Source of the DNA: Rhodoferax sp. | Lineage (GTDB): Bacteria > Pseudomonadota > Gammaproteobacteria > Burkholderiales > Burkholderiaceae_C | Assembly (NCBI GenBank): GCA_031291295.1 | Contig: JARLJI010000080.1 | Location: 1 to 64,000, forward strand | Direction of reading: 5' to 3' | Length of the DNA: 64,000 bases | Part shown: positions 32,593 to 40,735 of the stretch, piece after piece | How the letters are laid out: every line of letters begins with the position of its first letter | Position numbering within the stretch: the first letter of the stretch is position 1 | Made by a program: the position numbers and the translations under genes | The notes under the pieces: generated by a model | The model's input: the letters and a program-made list of their open reading frames with translations, nothing else | What the model was told of the DNA's origin: nothing | Database searches by the model: none

Positions 32593-33600
32593 TTACGCGG
32601 GCGCCACGATCTTCTGGTCGATGGCGCCGAACACGCTTTGGCCGTCGCGGCCCTTCATCTCGATGCGGATGGTGTCGCCGAATTTCATGAATTCGGTCGC
32701 GGGCTTGCCGTCCTGGATGGTTTCGATGCAGCGCTTCTCGGCGATGCAGCTGTAGCCCCTGGGCCACTCGGTCTTGCCATTGACTTCCACGCCCTTGTTG
32801 CTCACCGTGCCCGAGCCCACGATGGCGCCGGCGCGCACATTGCGCGTCTTGCAGATGTGGGCAATCAGCTGGCCGAAGTGGAAGGTCATTTCCGGGCCGG
32901 CATCGCACAGGCCGACCTTGCGGCCGTTCCAGGTGGACTGCATCGTCAGGTGCAGGCGGCCCTTGTCCCAGGCGTCGCCCACCTCGTCCAGCGTCACGGC
33001 CACCGGGCCGAACGCGGTCGCGGGTTTGCTCTGGAAAAAACCGAAGCCCTTGGCGAGTTCGGCCGGGATCAGGTTGCGCAGCGACACGTCGTTCACCAGC
33101 ATCAGCAGGCGGATGCCGTCCAGCGCCTGCTCGGGGCTGGCGCCCATGGGCACGTCGCCGGTGACTACCGCGACCTCGGCCTCGAAGTCGATGCCGAAGG
33201 CTTCGCTGGGCACCACCACATCGTCGCAGGGGCCGATGAAGTCGTCGCTGCCGCCCTGGTACATCAGCGGGTCGGTATAGAAAGTGGCGGGCACCTCGGC
33301 GTGACGCGCGGCGCGCACCAGCTCCACGTGGTTCAGGTAGGCCGAGCCGTCGGCCCACTGGTAGGCGCGCGGCAGCGGCGCCATGCACTGCGCCGGGTCG
33401 AACGGGAACGCATGGCGCGCGCGCCCGGCGTTGAGCGAGTCGTACAGATCCTGCAGCTGCGGGCTCAGAAAGCCCCAGTCATCCAGCACCTGCTGCAGGT
33501 GGGCGGCGATGCCGGTCGCATAATGCGCCGCCGCGAGGTCACGCGAGACGACGACCAGCTGGCCGTCGCGGGAGCCGTCTTTGTAGGTGGCAAGTTTCAT
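32593..33600 (-). CDS. Fumarylacetoacetate hydrolase (FAH) family protein
   Basis: A 335-residue FAH-family protein with GIDFEAEVAVVTGDVPMG (metal-binding Glu pair), LLMLVNDVSLRNLIP, TAFGPVAVTLDEVGDAW and the C-terminal KFGDTIRIEMKGRDGQSVFGAI. The family hydrolyses or decarboxylates beta-diketo acids. The substrate could be fumarylacetoacetate or an analogue from aromatic breakdown. Size is longer than simple FAH-domain hydrolases (about 220) and closer to FAH-like enzymes of about 330. It is divergent from an IclR regulator with a palindrome between, suggesting inducible aromatic-acid catabolism. Confidence 0.9.
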   Translation of the reverse strand: MKLATYKDGSRDGQLVVVSRDLAAAHYATGIAAHLQQVLDDWGFLSPQLQDLYDSLNAGRARHAFPFDPAQCMAPLPRAYQWADGSAYLNHVELVRAARHAEVPATFYTDPLMYQGGSDDFIGPCDDVVVPSEAFGIDFEAEVAVVTGDVPMGASPEQALDGIRLLMLVNDVSLRNLIPAELAKGFGFFQSKPATAFGPVAVTLDEVGDAWDKGRLHLTMQSTWNGRKVGLCDAGPEMTFHFGQLIAHICKTRNVRAGAIVGSGTVSNKGVEVNGKTEWPRGYSCIAEKRCIETIQDGKPATEFMKFGDTIRIEMKGRDGQSVFGAIDQKIVAPA

Positions 33601-33664
33601 GGAAATGGGATCCCCGTCGATGTGAGGGCGCTACGGCGCGCCGATTGCGTGTAAATTACGCATT

Positions 33665-33680
33665 GTTAAATCGATTTAAC
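33665..33680. promoter_or_regulatory. Palindrome GTTAAATCGATTTAAC, IclR operator candidate
   Basis: A perfect 16-bp palindrome lies between the divergent FAH-family and IclR genes, 40 bases before the IclR start. IclR proteins usually bind short dyads in such divergent regions. The dyad is certain; its use is inferred. Confidence 0.55.
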
Positions 33681-33719
33681 TAATCGAAATTTTAATCAAC
33701 GCGGGGGATTCTAGTTTAA

Positions 33720-34523
33720 ATGACCAAAGAGCGCGCAGGGATTCAATCGGTCGAGGTCGGCTTTGCCCTGCTCGACGTGCTGGCACGGGCCGCGCGGCCG
33801 CTGATGCTGCGCGATCTGGCCGCGGCCGCCGGCATGAGCGCGGCCAAGGCGCACCGCTACCTGGTGAGTTTCCAGCGGCTGGAGCTGGTCACGCAGGACG
33901 CCGGCAACACCCGCTACGACCTCGGCCCGGCGGCGCTCCGGCTGGGCCTGGCGTCGCTGTCACGGCTGGACTCGGTGAAGCTGGCGCGCGAGCGCGTTGG
34001 CGCGCTGGTGGAGCAGATCGGCCATACGCTGGCGCTGGCCGTGTGGGGCAACCGCGGGCCGACCATCGTGCACTGGGAGGAGTCGGCGCAGGCGGTCACC
34101 GTGAACCTGCGCCTGGGCGACGTGATGCCGCTGCTGACCTCGGCCACCGGGCGCTGCTTTGCGGCCTACCTGTCGACGCAGACCCATCTGGACAAGATCG
34201 CGCCCCTGCTGCAGGAAGAACTGGCGCTCGCCGCGAAACTGCCGAACCTCTCGGGGCACAGCGATCTGCCGACCTCCATGTCCGAAGTGCAGCGGCTGCT
34301 CGGCGAGGTGCGCGAGCACGGCATGGCCCGCGTGATGGACACCCTGCTGCCGGGCATCGTGGGCTTTTGCGCCCCGGTGTTCGACTCGGACGGCCACATG
34401 GTGCTGGGCATGGTGGCGCTGGGCTCGCCCGCGACCTTCGATACGGCCTGGGATGGCGCCGTGGCCACGCCGCTGCGCGCCGCCGCCGCACAACTCTCCA
34501 GCGACCTCGGGTACGGCGGCTGA
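33720..34523 (+). CDS. IclR-family transcriptional regulator
   Basis: A 267-residue IclR protein: winged HTH in residues 10-75 (DVLARAARPLMLRDLAAAAG, then MSAAKAHRYLVSFQRLELV), then the effector domain (LALAVWGNRGPTIVHWEES, LLTSATGRCFAAYLS). It is divergent from the FAH-family gene and probably controls it. A DUF3108 gene follows 17 bases later on the same strand, but its function looks unrelated. The effector is unknown, likely an aromatic-pathway acid (inference). Confidence 0.93.
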   Translation: MTKERAGIQSVEVGFALLDVLARAARPLMLRDLAAAAGMSAAKAHRYLVSFQRLELVTQDAGNTRYDLGPAALRLGLASLSRLDSVKLARERVGALVEQIGHTLALAVWGNRGPTIVHWEESAQAVTVNLRLGDVMPLLTSATGRCFAAYLSTQTHLDKIAPLLQEELALAAKLPNLSGHSDLPTSMSEVQRLLGEVREHGMARVMDTLLPGIVGFCAPVFDSDGHMVLGMVALGSPATFDTAWDGAVATPLRAAAAQLSSDLGYGG

Positions 34524-34540
34524 CGCTGGAGCGAGACCGC

Positions 34541-35695
34541 GTGCACCCAACCCGTTCCCCCCGGATCCTGCCGCTGCTGGCGCTGACCGCGGCGGTGCTG
34601 CTTGCGCATTTCGCGCTGCTGCGGGCGGCGCCGGACACGATCGGCCCGCAGGAGCCGGCATTGGCGCGCCCCTTCAGCACGCGCGCGATAGAAACGCCGC
34701 CGGTCGCGTTGACGCCAGCACCAGCGCCGGAGACACCGTCGGCGGCCGCGGCGCCGGCAGCGCTCGCCGCCACGCTGCCACCCCGTCGCGAGCCGCGCAA
34801 CGACGCGCCACGCCTGGCGCCATCCACCCGACCCGCGCAGAACCCGAGCGGCCCCGCAAAACTCAAGCGAAATGCGGTCGAACCCCTTATGGAGTCATCA
34901 TACAATGCTACCAATTCAATAGCATCTGCTGCATCACCAGGGCACGCGTCGCCTGCCGATGAACCGGCCGAGACCACGCCCGCGGCAACGACAGCAATCA
35001 CAACGCCCCCGGCCACGCCGGCGCACAGCGTGCACGCCGCGGCGTTCAAGGTTCCCGCATCGACACGGCTGCACTACGACGTGCGCGCCGAGGCGCGCGG
35101 CCTGTCGCTCGACGCGCTGGGCGAGCTGCTCTGGCGCCACGACGCCGGCGCGTACGAGGCGCGGCTGGACCTCACCCTGCCCCTGCTCGGCACGCGCAGC
35201 CAGACCAGTGCGGGGCGCATCACGCCCGACGGGCTGGCGCCCACGCGGTTTTCCGACAAGGTGCGCAGCGAGCTGGCCGCGCATTTCGAGCGAGCGCAGG
35301 GTGGCGTGGGCGGCAAGATTATTTTCAGCGCCAACACCCTCGAGGCGCCGCTGCTGGCGGGCGCGCAAGACCGGCTCAGCGTGTTCTTGCAGTTGGGGGC
35401 CATGCTGGCCGGCGCGCCCGACCAGTACCCGAACGGCACCACCATCAGCCTGCAGATCGTGGGCCCGCGCGACGCCGATACCTGGCTGTTCACCGTGGGC
35501 GATACGGAGCAGCTTCGCCTGCCCATTGGCGAACTCGGCGCGGTCAAGCTGACGCGGAACCCGCTGCGCGAATTCGACTCCAAAGTGGAAATGTGGCTGG
35601 CGCCTTCTCTGGGCTATCTGCCGGTGCGCATCCGGCTGACGCAGGCCAACGGCGACCGGTTCGACCAGCGCCTGCGTGCGAGCGAGAGCCCTTAG
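34541..35695 (+). CDS. DUF3108 domain-containing exported protein
   Basis: The 384-residue protein has one N-terminal hydrophobic anchor (ILPLLALTAAVLLAHFALL). A low-complexity Pro/Ala/Thr-rich linker (residues 40-165) and a C-terminal DUF3108 domain follow (LHYDVRAEARGLSLDALGEL, GRITPDGLAPTRFSDKVR, LREFDSKVEMWLAPSLGYLPVRIRLTQANGD). DUF3108 domains are periplasmic beta-rich modules of unknown role. The GTG at 34541 follows TGGAG and gives the best signal anchor. A 44-bp repeat copy codes for residues 123-137 in the linker, where extra sequence is easily tolerated. Confidence 0.85.
   Translation: MHPTRSPRILPLLALTAAVLLAHFALLRAAPDTIGPQEPALARPFSTRAIETPPVALTPAPAPETPSAAAAPAALAATLPPRREPRNDAPRLAPSTRPAQNPSGPAKLKRNAVEPLMESSYNATNSIASAASPGHASPADEPAETTPAATTAITTPPATPAHSVHAAAFKVPASTRLHYDVRAEARGLSLDALGELLWRHDAGAYEARLDLTLPLLGTRSQTSAGRITPDGLAPTRFSDKVRSELAAHFERAQGGVGGKIIFSANTLEAPLLAGAQDRLSVFLQLGAMLAGAPDQYPNGTTISLQIVGPRDADTWLFTVGDTEQLRLPIGELGAVKLTRNPLREFDSKVEMWLAPSLGYLPVRIRLTQANGDRFDQRLRASESP
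34907..34950 (+). repeat. 44-bp dispersed repeat, copy 1 (in DUF3108 gene)
   Basis: GCTACCAATTCAATAGC fits the 17-bp head GCT-N11-AGC. The following 27 bases (ATCTGCTGCATCACCAGGGC...) match the arm of copy 2 at TCTGxTGCA and CCAG. It reads in phase GCT=Ala in the host gene. Confidence 0.7.
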
Positions 35696-35809
35696 TTGCC
35701 AAAAACATCCCAAATTTCACGAAAACGCGGGATTTCGCGGCCACCGTCCCCCTTGAAACCGGCTCAAACGTTGTTAACTGTAGTTATGACATTTCAGGAC
35801 ACCAATATC

Positions 35810-36115
35810 ATGCAAATGCTCTACGACTCAGAATCCTTCGTGGTGGTCCACGTGCTTCCCGACGCCGAACTGCAAAGCGGGGCCGGGGACGAGGCCCAAG
35901 CCGCGCCAGCGCCCAGCGTGCCGTCGCTGACGCGCCACGGCTTCGAGATCGTGGACAAGCGCTCGGGCAAGGAGGTGTACCTCGACGGCTCGTGGGCCGA
36001 ACTGTTCCAGCAGCAAATCTCCGCCTGGCAGGCCAACACCCCGACCCAGGAAGAGGTGGAAGACACGCTTGAGGGCTACGCCGAGCTGGCCCAGAACCCC
36101 GTCATCCTGCACTGA
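35810..36115 (+). CDS. DUF3567 domain-containing protein
   Basis: A 101-residue protein starting MQMLYDSESFVVVHVLP and containing HGFEIVDKRSGKEVYLDGSW and a C-terminal LAQNPVILH. These are the hallmarks of the small DUF3567 family found throughout Burkholderiales. Function is unknown. The MQMLY start matches the family; an in-frame ATG at 35786 would add eight residues. The next gene starts 11 bases later. A short acidic, Ala/Pro-rich insertion (residues 30-45) is present. Confidence 0.88.
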   Translation: MQMLYDSESFVVVHVLPDAELQSGAGDEAQAAPAPSVPSLTRHGFEIVDKRSGKEVYLDGSWAELFQQQISAWQANTPTQEEVEDTLEGYAELAQNPVILH

Positions 36116-36126
36116 ACACGGCGCCC

Positions 36127-36738
36127 GTGCGGCTCGCATTGGCACTGTGGGCCGTGGTGCTGGCGTCCTGCGCCACTCCCGGCCCCAGCACCACCCAACG
36201 CATCGATGCACTGCTCCCGGCCGACGTGATTTTGCTGGGCGAGCAGCACGACGCGCTCGAACACCAGCGCATCGAGCGCGACGTAATCCAGTCGCTGGCC
36301 GCACGCGGCGTGCTGGTGGCGAATGCGATGGCCGACCGAAGCCTCGACAGGCAATTGCCCGGCCCGGCGCTCAAGGCCCAGCAGCAGGAGATCCGCATTG
36401 GCCACTGCGGCCTGTTGCCCGAAAACCAGATCTCTCCCATGACCCGCATTCAGATAGCACGCGACAGGGCGATGGCGCAGACCGTTGCCGGCGCATACCA
36501 GCGCGGCCAGACCGTGCTGCTGGTTGCCGGGGCAGGCCATGTGCGGCGCGGGCTCGGGGTGCCGGTCTATTTGCCTGGCGACTTGACAACAAAAGTGCTT
36601 GTAGCCCAGTCTGGATCTGCACCAGACGCTATTAACTTTGGAGCAGACGCGGTTTGGGAAACCGCCGCGCTGCCAATCAAAGACCCGTGTGCTGAACTGC
36701 AGCGCACCCTGCAGGCCACGCCGACTCAGCCTGAATAA
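36127..36738 (+). CDS. ChaN-family lipoprotein, probably internally deleted
   Basis: A lipoprotein signal with lipobox VLASC is followed by LPADVILLGEQHDALEHQRI, the N-terminal ChaN block. The C-terminal part is also recognisable (GHCGLLPENQISPMTRIQIARDRAMAQT and AGAGHVRRGLGVPVYLP). Between them LAARGVLVANAMADRS jumps directly to LDRQLPGPALKAQQQ. The family's middle of roughly 70 residues is missing in frame, giving 203 residues against about 270. ChaN proteins bind haem at the outer membrane, and the deletion likely removes part of that fold. A 44-bp repeat codes for residues 159-173. The start is GTG. Confidence 0.75.
   Translation: MRLALALWAVVLASCATPGPSTTQRIDALLPADVILLGEQHDALEHQRIERDVIQSLAARGVLVANAMADRSLDRQLPGPALKAQQQEIRIGHCGLLPENQISPMTRIQIARDRAMAQTVAGAYQRGQTVLLVAGAGHVRRGLGVPVYLPGDLTTKVLVAQSGSAPDAINFGADAVWETAALPIKDPCAELQRTLQATPTQPE
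36601..36644 (-). repeat. 44-bp dispersed repeat, copy 2 (in ChaN-like gene)
   Basis: On the minus strand it reads GCTCCAAAGTTAATAGC, then GTCTGGTGCAGATCCAGAC, then TGGGCTAC. The arm contains its own stem (GTCTGG/CCAGAC). It ends exactly at GTAG on the plus strand, as copy 3 does, and lies in frame. Confidence 0.8.
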
Positions 36739-36825
36739 GCCCGGCAGGCCGCGGGCGCCAGTGCCTTGGCGCGACCAGGCCTGGCGGCGCAGGATGGCCG
36801 CTCATGCTGCGACAATCCGGGCTCT

Positions 36826-37674
36826 ATGAACCACGTCTATATCCTGACCCTGTCCTGCCCCGACCGGCTGGGGCTGGTACACGCCGTCTCCGGTTTCTTG
36901 CTCGAGCGCGGCGGCAACATCGAAGAAGCGGCCCAGTACAACGACCATGGCACCGGCCTGTTCTTCATGCGGGTGCAGTTCGCCTGCGACCGGCTCACAC
37001 ACGCCGAGCTGAGCCAGCAACTGCAGGCTTTTGCCGAACCGTTCAAGATGCAGTGGCAACTGCATGCCGCCGCGCAGCCGGTGCGCACGGTCATGATGGT
37101 GAGCCGCGACGGGCACTGCCTGAACGACCTGCTGTTCCGCTGGAAATCGGGCCTGCTGCCGCTGGACATCCGCGCCATCATCTCGAACCACCGCGACTTC
37201 TACCAGCTCGCGGCCAGCTACAACGTGCCTTTCCACCACATCCCGGTCACGCCGGCGACCAAGGCGCAGGCCGAGGCCCGGGCCTACGAGATCATCGAAT
37301 CCGAAGGGGCCGAGCTGGTGGTGCTGGCGCGCTACATGCAGATCCTGTCGGACGAGCTGTGCACCAGATTGGCGGGCCGCGCCATCAACATCCACCACTC
37401 GTTCCTGCCCAGCTTCAAGGGCGCCAAGCCCTACTACCAGGCGCATGACCGCGGCGTCAAGCTGATCGGCGCGACGGCCCACTACGTGACGGCGCACCTC
37501 GATGAGGGCCCGATCATCGAGCAGGACGTGGCCCGCGCCGAACACAACAAAACGGTCGAAGACCTGACCGCCATGGGCCGCGACACCGAGAGCCAGGTGC
37601 TGGCGCGCGCGGTGAAGTGGCACAGCGAGCGCCGGGTGCTGCTGAACGGCCACAAGACCGTGATTTTCAAATAG
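36826..37674 (+). CDS. purU: Formyltetrahydrofolate deformylase
   Basis: PurU hydrolyses 10-formyl-THF to THF and formate, balancing one-carbon pools and feeding PurT. The 282-residue protein has an N-terminal ACT domain (MNHVYILTLSCPDRLGLVHAV and GLFFMRVQFAC). The formyltransferase domain has RGHCLNDLLFRW-like DGHCLNDLLFRW, INIHHSFLPSFKGAKPY (catalytic Asn and His) and TAHLDEGPIIEQD (catalytic Asp). The ATG at 36826 starts the ACT domain; the frame opens 60 bases earlier without similarity. It is convergent with the enoyl-CoA hydratase gene, overlapping by 8 bases. Confidence 0.95.
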   Translation: MNHVYILTLSCPDRLGLVHAVSGFLLERGGNIEEAAQYNDHGTGLFFMRVQFACDRLTHAELSQQLQAFAEPFKMQWQLHAAAQPVRTVMMVSRDGHCLNDLLFRWKSGLLPLDIRAIISNHRDFYQLAASYNVPFHHIPVTPATKAQAEARAYEIIESEGAELVVLARYMQILSDELCTRLAGRAINIHHSFLPSFKGAKPYYQAHDRGVKLIGATAHYVTAHLDEGPIIEQDVARAEHNKTVEDLTAMGRDTESQVLARAVKWHSERRVLLNGHKTVIFK

Positions 37675-38461
37675 CTTCGTTCCCTGTGGGGCGCTGCGTG
37701 TACTTCGCGGGGCGCTTTTCCAGAAAGGCACGGATGCCTTCCTGGGCGTCGGGCGTGAGCGAAGCCGTGGCCATGCGCTCGACCGCAAAGGCATAGGCCT
37801 GATCCTGCGGCAGATCGATCTGGTGATAGAAGCCCTGCTTGCCCGAGGCTTTGGACAGCGCACTGCCGCGCGTGGCCCGCTGGATCAAATCCAGCGTCGC
37901 GGCCTCGAGCTGGTCGGGCGGCACCGCCTTGTTGATGAGGCCCCAGTCGGCCGCGGTGGCGGCATCGATGGCGTCGCCGGTCAGCGCCATCTCCAGCGCG
38001 CGCTTGCGCCCCACGTTGCGCGCGACCGCGACCAGCGGCGTGTGGCAAAACAGCCCCGCCTTGCCACCTGGGATGGCGAACGAGGCGGTATCGGCCGCCA
38101 CGGCCAGGTCGCAACTCGCGACCAGCTGGCAGCCGCCCGCCGTGGCGAGCGCATGCACGCGCGCCACCACTGGTTGCGGCAGGGCCTGTATCGTGTTCAT
38201 CATTTCGGTGCAGACGGCGAACAACTCGCGCGCCTGCGCCAGCGTGGCGCCCGCCATGTCGGCAAAATTGTGGCCCGCGCTGAAGACCGGGCCGTTGGCC
38301 GCGAGGATCACGCCCAGCGCCTCGGTGCGGGAAATCGCGCGCAGGGCCTGCGTCAGCTCGCGCATGACGTCCAGTGCCAGCGCATTGCGCTTGTCCGGGC
38401 GATTCAGCGTGACGGTGGTGATCGGGCCGTCGGACGTGACCAGCAAATGTTCGTGCTTCAT
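37667..38461 (-). CDS. Enoyl-CoA hydratase family protein (ECHDC3-like)
   Basis: A 264-residue crotonase-fold protein with ITTVTLNRPDKRNALALDVM, VFSAGHNFADM (oxyanion loop), HALATAGGCQLVASCDLAVA and IPGGKAGLFCHTPLVAVARN, then RKRALEMALTGD. The GLFCxTP signature is that of the ECHDC3 group, in which the second catalytic Glu is absent, so hydratase activity is uncertain. It begins 4 bases after the stop of the psd gene, and psd follows the DUF445 gene, suggesting one minus-strand operon. It overlaps the purU 3' end by 8 bases. Confidence 0.9.
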   Translation of the reverse strand: MKHEHLLVTSDGPITTVTLNRPDKRNALALDVMRELTQALRAISRTEALGVILAANGPVFSAGHNFADMAGATLAQARELFAVCTEMMNTIQALPQPVVARVHALATAGGCQLVASCDLAVAADTASFAIPGGKAGLFCHTPLVAVARNVGRKRALEMALTGDAIDAATAADWGLINKAVPPDQLEAATLDLIQRATRGSALSKASGKQGFYHQIDLPQDQAYAFAVERMATASLTPDAQEGIRAFLEKRPAKYTQRPTGNEAI

Positions 38462-38465
38462 CGGA

Positions 38466-39314
38466 TCATTGTGGCAGGTTGGCCATTTTTTCGCCCAGGC
38501 GAACGGCACCCCCTGGCTGCCACGCTGCGTTGAATTGCAGCTGCCCTTTGGGAAACAGCAGCACCACGGTGGAGCCGAGCAGGAAGCGGCCCATCTCATC
38601 GCCTTGCGCCAGATGCACATCCTTGTCGCCGTACTGCCACTCGCGCACCGGCCCGCCGCGCGGCGGGCTCACGACGCCATGCCAGACCGTCGCCATGCTG
38701 CCGACCACGGTGGCGCCCACCAGCACCAGCACGAACGGGCCGCGCGCCGAGTCGAAGACGCAGACGACACGCTCATTGCGCGCGAACAGGCCGGGCACGC
38801 CGCGCGCGGTGGCCGGGTTCACCGAGAACAGCGCGCCCGGCACATAAATCATGCGCGTGAGGCGCCCGTCGCAGGGCATGTGGATGCGGTGGTAGTCCTT
38901 CGGGCTCAGGTAGAGCGTGGCGAAATGGCCGTCTTCGAACTGCGCGGCCAGCGCGCTGTCGCCGCCGACCAGCGCCGTGGTGGAATAGTGATGGCCCTTG
39001 GCCTGGAAAATCCGGTCGCGCTCGATCGCGCCGAACTGGCTGATCGCGCCATCCACCGGGCAGATCAGGTCGGCGCTCGCCAAAGGCCTGGCGCCGGGCT
39101 TCAAGGCCCGCGTGAAGAAGTCGTTGAAACTGGAGTAGCTGGCGATGTCGGGATTCGCCGCCTCGCTCATGTCGACGCCGTATTTGCCGACAAACCAGCG
39201 GATCAGGCCGGTGCTCCAGCGCCCGGCGCGGCTTGACGCCACCACGCCGGCAAAAGCCGTGAGCGCCCGCTTGGGCAACAGGTACTGCGGCAGCACGAAG
39301 AGACGATCAGGCAA
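38466..39314 (-). CDS. psd: Phosphatidylserine decarboxylase proenzyme
   Basis: Psd converts phosphatidylserine to phosphatidylethanolamine at the inner membrane. The proenzyme cleaves itself at LGST to create a pyruvoyl group; LGST is seen in GRFLLGSTVVLLFP. Other marks are NDFFTRALKPGARPL, CPVDGAISQFG, YLSPKDYHRIHMPCDG and VNPATARGVPGLFARNERV. The start is unclear: no ATG precedes the conserved LPDRLFVLPQYLLPK block closely. TTG 39314 fits; the frame stays open to 39416, which would overlap the preceding DUF445 gene. Confidence 0.93.
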   Translation of the reverse strand: MPDRLFVLPQYLLPKRALTAFAGVVASSRAGRWSTGLIRWFVGKYGVDMSEAANPDIASYSSFNDFFTRALKPGARPLASADLICPVDGAISQFGAIERDRIFQAKGHHYSTTALVGGDSALAAQFEDGHFATLYLSPKDYHRIHMPCDGRLTRMIYVPGALFSVNPATARGVPGLFARNERVVCVFDSARGPFVLVLVGATVVGSMATVWHGVVSPPRGGPVREWQYGDKDVHLAQGDEMGRFLLGSTVVLLFPKGQLQFNAAWQPGGAVRLGEKMANLPQ

Positions 39315-39369
39315 GGCAGCTACCGGTAGTGGCGAATGGGGGCGTATTCTACTCAGCGCGGCTTGGCCG

Positions 39370-40674
39370 TCACCCCGGCAGCGCACGAACCAGCTCGGGC
39401 AGGTGGGACAGCGCAAACAGCACCAACCCGATCACGCCGCCCACCAGCGTGCCGTTGATGCGGATGTGCTGCAGGTCCGGGCCGATGTTCAGCTCGATCA
39501 GGCGCGACATCTCCTGCGCGTCCCAGCGCTGCACGGTGTCCTGGATGTGCTGGGCCACGAACTGCGACACCTCGGGCGCGAGTGTGCGCACCCAGTCCTC
39601 AAACCGCTGGTTCAGCGAGGCGCGCAAGTCCGCGTCGTGCGCCAGCGACTGGCCCAGCCAGCGGCCCATGGCGCCCACGTTGCGTGCGACGCGTGATTTC
39701 TCGTTCGCCAGGTCGCGCTTGAGCGCGGCGCGCATGCCCTGCCACAGCGCCTGCACATAGGTGCCCAGCGTGGCGTCGTGCTGCAGGTAGTGGCGGATTT
39801 CCTCGCCCTTGCGTGCAAAGTCCGGGTCGGTGCGCAGCCTGTCGATCAGCTGCTGCACCTCGTCGTCGAACTTCCCGCGCAGCTGATGGCCGGGGTTGTG
39901 CGCGACATCGGCCAGCAGGCTCTCGAGCGCATGGGCAATCAGGCCCGCGCCCTGCTCGCCCAGCCAGTCGGTGGGCAGCACCTTTTCCTTGCGCGGGTGT
40001 TCGCGCTTGACCCATTGCACAATGGCCTGCGCGATGAGGCTGCGCGATGGCGGCTCCTGCAGCAGCTGCGTCAGGTGCGCCAGCGCACCGTCCAGCAGCG
40101 CCTGGTGGCGGCCGTTCTGCGTGAGCGCCGCGAGCACGGTGGCCATGGAGCCGGGCAGGTCCAGCTGCCCGATCAGCGCGCGCGCGGCGCGCTTGATGAA
40201 GCGCTCGACCTGCGCGTCCTCCACCATGTCCAGCGCCGCCGACAGCAGGCGCACCGCCTGCCGCCCCAGCAGGCCGGCATGGCGCGGCGCCGTGAGCCAC
40301 TGCGCCACCAGCGCCACCGGGTCGTGGCGGCGCATCAGTGTGACCAGCGAAGGCGGGTCGAGGAACTTGTCGCGCACGAACACCGCAAGGTTCTCGCCAA
40401 TGCGGTCCTTGTTGCGCGGAATGATGGCCGTGTGGCACGCGATGAAGGGAATGGGAATGCGCCGGAACAGCGCCACCACCGCGAACCAGTCGGCCATGGC
40501 GCCCACCATCGCTGCTTCGGCCATGGCCTTGACGATGTCCACGCCCAGGCTGCGCGGCAGCCAGCTGGTGAGCACGAACACCGCCGTCACGAGCAGCAGC
40601 AGGCCCAGGGCCAGGCGCTTGGAACGCGCCAGTTCAGCCGGCTTGTCCATGCGGGGCAACTCCTTGTCGGTCAA
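39370..40674 (-). CDS. DUF445 (YjiN-like) membrane protein
   Basis: A 434-residue protein with an N-terminal hydrophobic segment (ALGLLLLVTAVFVLTSW), the family block AMVGAMADWFAVVALFRRIP-IPFIACHTAIIPRNKDRIGENL, a long helical central region, and a C-terminal hydrophobic hairpin (INGTLVGGVIGLVLFALSHLPELV). This is the DUF445/YjiN layout; function is unknown. ATG 40674 or 40650 (MDKPAEL) may be used. It precedes psd on the same strand. Confidence 0.9.
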   Translation of the reverse strand: MTDKELPRMDKPAELARSKRLALGLLLLVTAVFVLTSWLPRSLGVDIVKAMAEAAMVGAMADWFAVVALFRRIPIPFIACHTAIIPRNKDRIGENLAVFVRDKFLDPPSLVTLMRRHDPVALVAQWLTAPRHAGLLGRQAVRLLSAALDMVEDAQVERFIKRAARALIGQLDLPGSMATVLAALTQNGRHQALLDGALAHLTQLLQEPPSRSLIAQAIVQWVKREHPRKEKVLPTDWLGEQGAGLIAHALESLLADVAHNPGHQLRGKFDDEVQQLIDRLRTDPDFARKGEEIRHYLQHDATLGTYVQALWQGMRAALKRDLANEKSRVARNVGAMGRWLGQSLAHDADLRASLNQRFEDWVRTLAPEVSQFVAQHIQDTVQRWDAQEMSRLIELNIGPDLQHIRINGTLVGGVIGLVLFALSHLPELVRALPG

Positions 40675-40735
40675 AGGCGCGGCAGCCTGGCACGCCGCGG
40701 CTGGGCAGTGGCTGGCAACGACAGTGCGGGCAGAC

